A DNA stretch of 45,259 bases, from the NCBI GenBank assembly GCA_021399345.1, contig JAAFKI010000067.1, positions 1 to 45,259 on the forward strand, in the 5' to 3' direction. Shown here in pieces: positions 25,311-33,051 of the stretch. The position numbers and the translations under genes were made by a program. The number at the start of each line of letters is the position of its first letter. Positions within the stretch are counted from its first letter, which is position 1. A model generated the notes under the pieces. That model was given only the letters and a program-made list of their open reading frames with translations, was not told where the DNA came from and made no database searches. The stretch is from Candidatus Heimdallarchaeota archaeon (GTDB lineage Archaea; Asgardarchaeota; Heimdallarchaeia; Heimdallarchaeales; Heimdallarchaeaceae).

Positions 25311-26237
25311 CTACCAATCTGTAATATCAGCTAGGCAGTTTGGACATTGCGATTTTATTTTCAACCATTTGTTTAAGTGAGATCTATGTGCATATACTCC
25401 ACAACAAGGTAAAGTAACAATTTCCTTCTTTTCCGCAATTCGTAAATCTAAATGACAAATTATGCAAATTGGTCTTGGGGAATTACATTTGTTGCAATAT
25501 TCTTCTGTAGGTTCAATGAAATCCATGCAATTATAGCATCTAAGTTTTTCAACTTTAATTGCTTTAGTTTCTAAATTAGGAGAACGTATAGCTTTTTCAA
25601 TAAGAAGAACTGTTGAAACAAGATCTATAGCGACTCTTTCATCAAGAACAAGTAACTCCACATATTCTTCTCTTATAAAGATTAATACAATACTTTTATG
25701 AACATCTAAGAACCGCTCTAAAATAATATTATCCTTGAAAATCTTTTTCCAAATATTTGGGGATTGAGTAAAAATTCTGTACAGTTCACTCATTACTGGT
25801 ATTTCTATTCCTAACAAATACCATTCAATATTGCTTTTTTTAGCTCTAATATCTATAGAATACGGTATAGATTCTCTCCAACTAGCTCGAATTCTAATAT
25901 ATTTTCCATCTTCAACTGTTAATCTTATTTTAGAAAAGGAAGAGAGTTTATGCGATTCTTCAATGTTGAAAATATATGCCGCTTCTGCATGTTTAGATCT
26001 ATCTGTGTCAACTTCTTCTACAAGTTTTCCAGATAAATCCCAATTATTTGAAAAGTAGCTAAGTGTTTCCTTCATGTTAAGGCTTTTTTTAAAGAATTTC
26101 TTTCTTACTGTATCTTTGTAATACAGTTGCTTTTTTCTATATCTGAAAGGGTAAAATAGGGCAAAAAGGACTAGAACGATTACAGCAACAACAGCAAGTA
26201 TTACTCCTAAAATGGTTTGATCTAGTTCCCGCATCAA
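25311..26237 (-). CDS. Membrane-anchored zinc-ribbon + RING-like protein (paralogue 1)
   Basis: 308 residues: one N-terminal transmembrane helix (about 9-29), a basic stop-transfer segment, a central alpha/beta domain (about 50-225) with no recognisable family, a zinc ribbon (C234-x2-C237, C248-x2-C251), then a RING-like finger (C258-x2-C261, C278-C279, H284-x2-H287, C298-x2-C301). The LPCC...AHRSHLNKWL...CPNC run lines up with RING-H2 domains (LPCxH...HxxC...WL...CPxC), with histidine at the sixth ligand. By family knowledge this suggests an E3 ubiquitin-ligase-type role at the membrane, finger in the cytosol. Last gene of a four-gene minus-strand operon, 37 bases after paralogue 2. Confidence 0.83.
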   Translation of the reverse strand: MMRELDQTILGVILAVVAVIVLVLFALFYPFRYRKKQLYYKDTVRKKFFKKSLNMKETLSYFSNNWDLSGKLVEEVDTDRSKHAEAAYIFNIEESHKLSSFSKIRLTVEDGKYIRIRASWRESIPYSIDIRAKKSNIEWYLLGIEIPVMSELYRIFTQSPNIWKKIFKDNIILERFLDVHKSIVLIFIREEYVELLVLDERVAIDLVSTVLLIEKAIRSPNLETKAIKVEKLRCYNCMDFIEPTEEYCNKCNSPRPICIICHLDLRIAEKKEIVTLPCCGVYAHRSHLNKWLKIKSQCPNCLADITDW

Positions 26238-26274
26238 TTATTCCCAACTTATTTCTTAAATTCAAATTTTATTA

Positions 26275-27204
26275 TCAAAGCATAAGTTTCTTTGCCCAAT
26301 GGCTAATGTCTTTGTGACAGTTTGGACATTTCTTATTCTTCTTTAACCATGTTAATATGTGATTTTTATGAGCATATATCTCACAGCATGGTAATTGGAC
26401 AACCTCTTGCTTTTCTGAAGGTTTTAGATCTTGGTAGCAAATTAAGCATCGAGGACGAGGTGCTGAACATTTATCGCATTCCTCCTCTAATGGATCAAAA
26501 GGATCCCCACAATTGTAACACATCAATTGCTCTACATCATATTCTTTCGAATCAATGAAGAGACTTTTAATATTGAAATGTAAGAACTTGATAAAATTTA
26601 GAACACTAAAAACTCCAGTTTCAGAATAGACTACAGCTTCAAAATAATCTTCTTTTAGATAGAAATATTCCAATTCATTTTGTAAGGATAAAAGATGATC
26701 TACAGATTTATTTATTGCAAGAATGTTTACCCACATTTCTCCTTTTTCAGTAGAAATAGAATATACATTAGCTAGTTGAGGAACGTGAATCTCATTTACA
26801 CCCGATGAAAAAACCTTTTGTTTATTCTTTACTTCCAGATCTGAAGGTATTATTTTAGATAAGGTTGCATAGACCTTGATGGCATTGTTCCGATGTTGAA
26901 TTATCTTAATATCTGAAAAAAGAGAGTATGAATTATCAACGGGAATTTTTATTTGTATGCCATTTAATGCTCTATCAACGTTTGAATCATCAGTTATTTT
27001 TAGGTTTCTTAGAATTCGGTTGAAATCAATCTGGGGTCTTTGTTGACGAGTATAAGAGGCTGGTTGTGGTTGTGTGTAGCTAACATACGTAGGTCTTCTA
27101 GCTCTATCTAATCTCTTTTTTCTGCGTGCTCTCCTTATGGGGATTGCAATCAAAGCTACAACTACAAGTAGAATGAAGTACAAGAAATCAGTATAATCAA
27201 CCAC
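26275..27204 (-). CDS. Membrane-anchored zinc-ribbon + RING-like protein (paralogue 2)
   Basis: 309 residues built like its neighbours: one N-terminal transmembrane helix (about 5-23), an arginine-rich linker (RRARRKKRLDRARRP), the shared central domain (EYFYLKEDYFEAVVYSETGVFSVLNFI), a zinc ribbon (MCYNCGDPFDPLEEECDKC) and a RING-like finger (CLIC, LPCCEIYAHKNHILTWL, CPNC). The ribbon and finger are the best conserved part among the three; the central domain has diverged, suggesting different targets for the same output. 48 bases after paralogue 3. No ubiquitin or E2 gene is adjacent. Confidence 0.83.
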   Translation of the reverse strand: MVDYTDFLYFILLVVVALIAIPIRRARRKKRLDRARRPTYVSYTQPQPASYTRQQRPQIDFNRILRNLKITDDSNVDRALNGIQIKIPVDNSYSLFSDIKIIQHRNNAIKVYATLSKIIPSDLEVKNKQKVFSSGVNEIHVPQLANVYSISTEKGEMWVNILAINKSVDHLLSLQNELEYFYLKEDYFEAVVYSETGVFSVLNFIKFLHFNIKSLFIDSKEYDVEQLMCYNCGDPFDPLEEECDKCSAPRPRCLICYQDLKPSEKQEVVQLPCCEIYAHKNHILTWLKKNKKCPNCHKDISHWAKKLML

Positions 27205-27252
27205 ATTGTCAACTCCTTTTTTTCTATCTATTACTTATATTTACTCCTTTTT

Positions 27253-28497
27253 TTATATTCCTATTTTGTTTATCCATCTACTTAAATCTGCATGACAATT
27301 GGGACAACTTGGTTTCTTTCTCAACCAAACAATCATATGTTCTTTGTGAGCATAGATTTTACAACAAGGAAGAATTACAACATCAGTGTCAATCTCAGGT
27401 TTCAAATCTTGAAAGCACACAATACATCTAGGTCTAGGACTTCCACATTTAGTACAAACATCTTCAAGAGGATCAAAAGGATCCTGACAGTTATAACAAA
27501 GCATTGCTTCTGCTTTGGAAACTTGAATTGAACCAGACATCTTCTCCATTGAAGGATTAAGATCTACAACCCAGTTTAAGACTTGGAGTATTGCTTTGTT
27601 TGAATATACTATTGCTTCAATATATTGACCTTTTAGAGAGAACTGTTCCAAATTTGAGCGTAAAAGTGCTAAGTTTTCCTTGAGTAATGTATCCCTGAAA
27701 AGACTCTTCCAAACATTTGGAGTCGGGGAATTTAACACAAAGGCATTAGCCAACCTAGGAATAACGAATTCATTTCTCTGAAAAGTAAAAGCACTATCTT
27801 TTCTTTGTATATCTAGTGAAAGTAGTGAATCGCTCTTCAATTTTATAACTAATCGAAGTGCCTTAAAAGAACTATAATATTCTATTTTTAATCGTGTAAA
27901 TACCTCATAGAACTTATGATTACTCGGTACATTATATGTAACACTTTGTTCAAGTTTTTCTATTATATCCTCTGAAGTGAAACCAGGAAGTTGAATAAGA
28001 GAATCAAAATCAAGTTTGGTCTCTTGTTTGGTCTTTAGCTGTCTCTTGGAAGCTTCTTTAACAATATCGTCTTCAATAACTTGATTTTTATCTAGTTTAT
28101 TTCTGAAGAATTTTACGAAATAAATGAAGAAAATTGTTGTAGGAATAATAACAGCGAAGACATAAACAAAGAGAGCGGTTATATCTATGAAAGTAAGATT
28201 ATACCAAGCTGCAGTTAACCCGAAACAATAAGTTGCCTGAAGCAATAATACTCCTATTACCTCATAAAAACTGTTTTCGATATTAATTTCCCTCTTATAG
28301 AACCATAATTTAAATCCTTTAGATACCCATGCAACTAATACTATAATAGCAACTGTTAGTGGAATAATGAAGAGCATTACAAAACTAGGAAGATTACCAT
28401 TTTTTGTAACATCATATCCTTCTAGTAGTAAGAGGCTAATTAGCGATAAACAATAAGCAATAACTAGGAATTTGACTATTGGGAATTTTCTTGACAT
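27253..28497 (-). CDS. Polytopic membrane zinc-ribbon + RING-like protein (paralogue 3)
   Basis: 414 residues. Unlike the other two paralogues it has about four N-terminal transmembrane helices (within residues 1-130). Then come a lysine-rich linker, the shared central domain (PNVWKSLFRDTLLKENLALL, YIEAIVYSNKAILQVLNWV), the zinc ribbon (LCYNCQDPFDPLEDVCTKC) and the RING-like finger (CIVC, LPCCKIYAHKEHMIVWL, CPNC). It follows the upstream gene by 2 bases. The polytopic anchor plus cytosolic RING resembles the overall layout of eukaryotic membrane E3 ligases, a likeness of plan rather than proof of homology. Confidence 0.83.
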   Translation of the reverse strand: MSRKFPIVKFLVIAYCLSLISLLLLEGYDVTKNGNLPSFVMLFIIPLTVAIIVLVAWVSKGFKLWFYKREINIENSFYEVIGVLLLQATYCFGLTAAWYNLTFIDITALFVYVFAVIIPTTIFFIYFVKFFRNKLDKNQVIEDDIVKEASKRQLKTKQETKLDFDSLIQLPGFTSEDIIEKLEQSVTYNVPSNHKFYEVFTRLKIEYYSSFKALRLVIKLKSDSLLSLDIQRKDSAFTFQRNEFVIPRLANAFVLNSPTPNVWKSLFRDTLLKENLALLRSNLEQFSLKGQYIEAIVYSNKAILQVLNWVVDLNPSMEKMSGSIQVSKAEAMLCYNCQDPFDPLEDVCTKCGSPRPRCIVCFQDLKPEIDTDVVILPCCKIYAHKEHMIVWLRKKPSCPNCHADLSRWINKIGI

Positions 28498-28499
28498 AT

Positions 28500-28934
28500 T
28501 TACTCTTCTTCTTCCTCAATTGTTTTCTCTACTTCTTGTATCTTAGTTTCACTTGATACAATATTCTCAGCTTCACAATGAGGGCAGATAATTATCAAGA
28601 ATTTACCATCAGTCCTTCTTTCTCCTCCCTCTAATTCTTTGCTGCACATGTCACAGAAATCTGGTTCAGGAAAACTAGGTAATTCAACTAGAATTTCCTT
28701 TTCCTTCTTCAATTCCTGCCAATTTATTATAATATACATAGAACACCATATAATGAACAAACCAGCTATTGAAGCTGCGAGAATTATCATCCATAAAAGG
28801 TCTCTTATGAACCCTATTACAAAACCAGAAGCGAATAATATAACAAAAGCTGCTGAGAGCCACAGAAAATTATCTACTTCCATGTCATCAAAGAACTTTA
28901 TTACTGACATTAATAATATTTTACTGAAACTCAT
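28500..28934 (-). CDS. Small membrane protein with zinc finger, first gene of RING operon
   Basis: 144 residues. Two hydrophobic helices (about 22-42 and 45-70) are followed by a cytosolic zinc site C-x2-C (FCDMCSKELEGGERR) and C-x2-C (IIICPHCEAEN), then a very acidic C-terminus (EVEKTIEEEEE). The family is not recognised. It lies 2 bases before the first RING paralogue and is read from the divergent region holding the 18-bp palindrome, so it belongs to that system by position. Confidence 0.72.
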   Translation of the reverse strand: MSFSKILLMSVIKFFDDMEVDNFLWLSAAFVILFASGFVIGFIRDLLWMIILAASIAGLFIIWCSMYIIINWQELKKEKEILVELPSFPEPDFCDMCSKELEGGERRTDGKFLIIICPHCEAENIVSSETKIQEVEKTIEEEEE

Positions 28935-28958
28935 ATTTAATTATTCCTTATCGAAAAA

Positions 28959-28976
28959 TTAGTAGAATTCTACTAA
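28959..28976. promoter_or_regulatory. 18-bp perfect palindrome, divergent operator
   Basis: TTAGTAGAATTCTACTAA is a perfect palindrome between the RING operon (start 28934, minus) and the LLM oxidoreductase (start 29009, plus). The plus-strand TATA-like TTTAATAAA (about 28980-28988) begins just after it, so a bound dimer would cover the plus-strand BRE and the minus-strand promoter. It probably co-regulates both directions. Confidence 0.6.
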
Positions 28977-29008
28977 AAATTTAATAAAATCCAAGGAAAT
29001 ATCAAATT

Positions 29009-29956
29009 ATGACAACCTTTGGAGTGCAGATCGAACCTCAGATGGGGTATACTTGGCAAGAAATCTATAATATAGTTCAAGCTGCTGAAAAAAACAACTT
29101 CACACATACTTGGTTCTCTGATCATTTCTTATTAAGAGCTGATTCAGTTGATCAGAATTGCTATGAATGTATAACAGCAATGATGGGAGCTGCTGCTAAA
29201 ACAGAAAAACTAAGGATTGGACCATTAGTTCTGTGTAATCTATATAGATATCCAGCTGTTTTAGCTAAACAAATAGCAACACTTGATCATTTTAGTAATG
29301 GGAGAATAGAATTTGGATTTGGAACAGGATGGAAAGAAATAGAATTCAATCAGTATGGAATAGAGTTTCCAAGTGGTGGTGTTCGTTTAGCAATGTTCGA
29401 AGAAGCTCTTCAAATAATCAAGAGTCTATGGACTGAAGAAAGAACAACATTTGATGGTAAATATTACAAAATTAAAGATGCTGTAGCATCACCCAAACCC
29501 TACCAAAAACCTCATCCTACTATATGGATTGGATTAGGTGGAGGAAAACCAAAGATAACCAGATTGGCTGCTCAACATGCTGAAGGTATCAATTATGTTT
29601 GGGCCATTCCTCCTGATGAACTTAAGCAAAAGCTTGATGAATTTGATGAAATTGCTAAAGAGTTAGGCAGAGATCCTTCTATGATTAAGAAATCATATGG
29701 AGCTTGGACAGATGTTTTTGAAGATGAAAAAGCAAAGCTCGAAGCTATAAAGAAATTGGCTGAAGAAAGAAAAGTACCCATAGAGGAAGTTGAAAAAGGG
29801 ATGAAAAGAGCTCTTGTGGGAACCAGAGAGGAGATCATAGAGAAGATGAAAGAATATCAGAAACTCAAATTAGACCACTTCATTATTATGTTTCCATATC
29901 AAAAAGAGTTAGAACAGATGAAGATTTTTAAGGAGGAAATACTACCTAAAATCTAA
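29009..29956 (+). CDS. LLM-class F420-type oxidoreductase (paralogue A)
   Basis: 315 residues, TIM-barrel luciferase-like monooxygenase family, the class that in archaea mostly uses coenzyme F420. Diagnostic stretches: FGVQIEPQ at the first strand, HTWFSDHFLL, RIGPLVLCNLYRYPAVLAKQIATLDHFSNGRIEFGFGTGWKE and KPHPTIWIGLGGGKPK. Leaderless: ATG about 25 bases after TTTAATAAA. Roughly half identical to the paralogue at 30873. Substrate unknown. Divergent from the RING operon with a shared palindrome. Confidence 0.9.
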   Translation: MTTFGVQIEPQMGYTWQEIYNIVQAAEKNNFTHTWFSDHFLLRADSVDQNCYECITAMMGAAAKTEKLRIGPLVLCNLYRYPAVLAKQIATLDHFSNGRIEFGFGTGWKEIEFNQYGIEFPSGGVRLAMFEEALQIIKSLWTEERTTFDGKYYKIKDAVASPKPYQKPHPTIWIGLGGGKPKITRLAAQHAEGINYVWAIPPDELKQKLDEFDEIAKELGRDPSMIKKSYGAWTDVFEDEKAKLEAIKKLAEERKVPIEEVEKGMKRALVGTREEIIEKMKEYQKLKLDHFIIMFPYQKELEQMKIFKEEILPKI

Positions 29957-29973
29957 ATCTATCTCTTCCATTT

Positions 29974-30756
29974 CTAACTCCAATATTCTGACATAGAATT
30001 ATAATCAGCAAGCCATTCTGGGTCAACTTGCTCTATTTCATGAAGTTTGAGTTTTTCTCCTTTCTTCTTTTTTAGCTTAGAATTATAATTAAATGTATAT
30101 TTACTCTTTATTATAAATCGAGCACCGTTAGGTGTAACATAAGGTAAATCGACTAAATCGTAAAATCTATTGGATTTCAATTCCTCATATTCTTTCGCTA
30201 TTTCCTTATCATCATCAGTAATGAATTTGAAATTTACTTTCAAGATCTTCTGTTTTCGTTGTAAAATCATTGTAATATAATTTTCCTCAGAGTAACCTCG
30301 ACTTTTTAAAACTAAATCATGCATAAGGGGCTTATTATCTACATGAAGATCATTTTCATACATCATATTGGATAATTTTGGTGCTATCGTTTCTTTACCC
30401 TTTTCAGAACGTATTGTAAATTTAGCTGGAGAGGTATAAGTATCAGAATATGTTAGTAGTCTAAAAGAGATATAACTACTTAATGCTCCTGTTATAAATG
30501 GTAAAACAGTAAACACAAATACTCCAGCATTATACCAATTCAATCTCGACAGAACACTTTCTTTAGGATTAACTATTTCTACCGGTTTCTTTAACCATTC
30601 ATTTAAAACGAGGAATTGAAAATCTTCATCTTTGAAGTCCAATTGTTTTAGGTGCTCTATTTCTTGACGTAAGTTGATTAAGATAAGTCTAGATTCATCT
30701 TTAAATTCTTCTTTGAATTTTTGATTTGCCATAAAATCTCTTATCAAATATGTCAT
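29974..30756 (-). CDS. Membrane-associated protein, unknown
   Basis: 260 residues. The N-terminal 75 are charged and helical, then one or two hydrophobic helices follow (GVFVFTVLPFITGALSSYISF, about 93-115). The C-terminal part is rich in strands and lysine, with no cysteine cluster or motif I recognise. It lies between the two LLM paralogues on the opposite strand, converging with the first. No function can be proposed. Confidence 0.65.
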   Translation of the reverse strand: MTYLIRDFMANQKFKEEFKDESRLILINLRQEIEHLKQLDFKDEDFQFLVLNEWLKKPVEIVNPKESVLSRLNWYNAGVFVFTVLPFITGALSSYISFRLLTYSDTYTSPAKFTIRSEKGKETIAPKLSNMMYENDLHVDNKPLMHDLVLKSRGYSEENYITMILQRKQKILKVNFKFITDDDKEIAKEYEELKSNRFYDLVDLPYVTPNGARFIIKSKYTFNYNSKLKKKKGEKLKLHEIEQVDPEWLADYNSMSEYWS

Positions 30757-30872
30757 AATTTATCAACTTCAAACTTGATTTTTCATATTTAAGTGTTTGT
30801 TGACTATTCAGTTACTTCTTCTTTCATCTAAAATTACTTAATCCTTATTAACTGATATTTCTCATACTTCCT

Positions 30873-31820
30873 ATGACGGATTTTGGACTACAAATAGAAC
30901 CTCAATTTGGTTTCAACTTTGAGCAAATCAAAGAAATGGTTCAGTTTGCAGAAAAGAATCAATTTAGTCATGCTTGGTTTTCAGATCATTTCATGATGAC
31001 TCCAGATTCAACTGAAACACTAGCTTATGAATGTTTTACAGCTATGATGGCAGCTGTATCTTATACGGAAAAACTTCGTATAGGTGCTTTGGTCTTCTGC
31101 AATAATTATAGACATCCTTCCGTTCTAGCTAAACAAATAGCATCTTTAGATCATTATTCAAAAGGAAGGATTGAGTTTGGCTATGGTGGAGGGTGGAAGC
31201 AAGCAGAATATAATCAGTATGGAATAGAATTCCCCACAACAGGTATCAGACTCAAACAGATGGTTGAAGGAATAGAAGTCATACGAAATCTCTGGACTCA
31301 AGAAAGAGCCAATTATCAGGGTGACTATTATCAACTTAATAATGCTGTTTCATTCCCAAAACCTTTCCAAAAACCCTATCCCCCTATCTTTGTAGGAACC
31401 ATGTATGGACGCCCAAAAATGCTCAATATAGCAGCTAAATATGCTGATGGAATCAATCTTGCTTGGGCTTATACTCCTGAAGATTTTGAAGATAAAATGA
31501 GACAACTAGATGAACTTTGTGAGAAATATGATCGAAAACCTGATTCTCTTCGTAGAACATATGGTGTTTGGTCTAGAATTTATGAATCAGATGAAGAGAA
31601 GAAAAAAGTCTGGAAAGAAGTAGCTGAGAAAAGAGGATTTTCACCAGAAGAAATTGAAAAACGCTATAAAGGTTCCATGCACGGAACAATAGAAGAAATA
31701 AGAGAATGGTTGAAAGCTTATTCGAAACTAGGTGTTGAGCAATTCATTTTCATGTTTCCTCAAAATAAGGAAATTGAACAGATGAAAATATTAACAGAAG
31801 AAATTATTCCTAAAGTTTAA
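30873..31820 (+). CDS. LLM-class F420-type oxidoreductase (paralogue B)
   Basis: 315 residues, same length and organisation as paralogue A: FGLQIEPQFGF, HAWFSDHFMM, RIGALVFCNNYRHPSVLAKQIASLDHYSKGRIEFGYGGGWKQ, KPYPPIFVGTMYGRPK. The conserved parts are the barrel strands around the cofactor, while the segments likely to cover the substrate differ (GTMYGRP against GLGGGKP), so the pair probably acts on different compounds. The stop is 4 bases from the convergent thrC stop. Confidence 0.9.
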   Translation: MTDFGLQIEPQFGFNFEQIKEMVQFAEKNQFSHAWFSDHFMMTPDSTETLAYECFTAMMAAVSYTEKLRIGALVFCNNYRHPSVLAKQIASLDHYSKGRIEFGYGGGWKQAEYNQYGIEFPTTGIRLKQMVEGIEVIRNLWTQERANYQGDYYQLNNAVSFPKPFQKPYPPIFVGTMYGRPKMLNIAAKYADGINLAWAYTPEDFEDKMRQLDELCEKYDRKPDSLRRTYGVWSRIYESDEEKKKVWKEVAEKRGFSPEEIEKRYKGSMHGTIEEIREWLKAYSKLGVEQFIFMFPQNKEIEQMKILTEEIIPKV

Positions 31821-31824
31821 TCTC

Positions 31825-33012
31825 TTACCACTCTTCAGGTGTAGTTAATCCAGAACCTGTTCCAAAAATAACTACTTTTTCTTCCTTAGTTATATCTCCA
31901 TCATCAATTAAAAGATCCAGTGATGCAACTGTCGCTGCTGCTTCTGGTGAAAGCATAATTCCTTCTTCTTTTGCTAGTTGATTCATAGCTATTTTGATGG
32001 TTAAATCATCAACTGCGATTGCTGTACCCTTAGAATCTCTTATAGTTTGAAGAATTAAATAATCGGCTATTGCAGATGGAACTCTTAATCCTGCAGCGAT
32101 TGTATGAGCATCTTCCCAAAATTCCGCATGGTCTTTGCCTTCTTTGAATGCTTTAACTATAGGAGCACAAGTACTTGATTGAACTGAAATCATTCTAGGT
32201 CTTTGACTATCAATAAATCCAAGTTGTTCTAATTCATCAAATGCTTTCCACATTCCGATAATTCCTGTTCCTCCACCTGTAGGGTAAACAATCACATCAG
32301 GTAGTGACCAACTAAATTGTTCTGCAAGTTCCAAACCCATTGTTTTCTTCCCTTCCACTCTATAAGGTTCTTTTAGGGTTGAAACATCAAACCAATCTTC
32401 TTTTTCAGCTTCTTCCTTTGCGATTTTTCCAGCATCAGTGATTATTCCATCAACAAGTCTAGCATCAGCACCAAGAGCTTTAATTTCTCTTACGATGAAA
32501 GGAGGTGTATCCTCAGGCATGAATACATGAGCTTTCGATTTAGTTCTTGCCGCATAAGCAGCTAAAGCAGCTCCAGCATTTCCAGCTGTTGGGATTACAA
32601 AATCATTAATTCCTAATTCCACAGCTCTTGAAACAGCTGCACATAAACCTCTACTTTTAAATGAGCCTGTAGGATTGAAACTTTCATCCTTAAGATAAAG
32701 ATTCTTTAACCCCAACATCTCTCCTAGATTGTTAATTTTCACTACAGGGGTCCATCCTTCACCTAATGTGAAACGATATTTATTATCAAAAACAGGCATT
32801 ATCTCTGCCATTCGCCAGATATCATATCTTCGTTTATGAAAAGAAGATTTATCCAAAGTATCTTTAGCTTTTTCTAGATCGTAATCTGCAAACAAGACTT
32901 TTCCACAAGAACAAAGTTTGTGTTTTGAATCAATATTGTGAATATCCCCGCATGCAGTACATCTCAATTGAAAAGCTGTAGAAGTTATATTATCATAATC
33001 CAATTCAATCAT
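31825..33012 (-). CDS. thrC: Threonine synthase
   Basis: 395 residues, PLP-dependent fold type II. It converts O-phosphohomoserine to threonine. N-terminal zinc-site-like cysteines (C18, C21, C34, C36) and ADYDLEKA are typical of archaeal ThrC. The PLP lysine is K119 in NPTGSFKSRG, followed by PTAGNAGAALAAYAAR and the phosphate-binding YPTGGGTGIIGMWKAF. No amino-acid biosynthesis genes are adjacent. A related PLP lyase cannot be wholly excluded. Confidence 0.9.
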   Translation of the reverse strand: MIELDYDNITSTAFQLRCTACGDIHNIDSKHKLCSCGKVLFADYDLEKAKDTLDKSSFHKRRYDIWRMAEIMPVFDNKYRFTLGEGWTPVVKINNLGEMLGLKNLYLKDESFNPTGSFKSRGLCAAVSRAVELGINDFVIPTAGNAGAALAAYAARTKSKAHVFMPEDTPPFIVREIKALGADARLVDGIITDAGKIAKEEAEKEDWFDVSTLKEPYRVEGKKTMGLELAEQFSWSLPDVIVYPTGGGTGIIGMWKAFDELEQLGFIDSQRPRMISVQSSTCAPIVKAFKEGKDHAEFWEDAHTIAAGLRVPSAIADYLILQTIRDSKGTAIAVDDLTIKIAMNQLAKEEGIMLSPEAAATVASLDLLIDDGDITKEEKVVIFGTGSGLTTPEEW

Positions 33013-33051
33013 GAGTGATTTTCCAAATAAAGGACAGATAAAAAATGTTTC

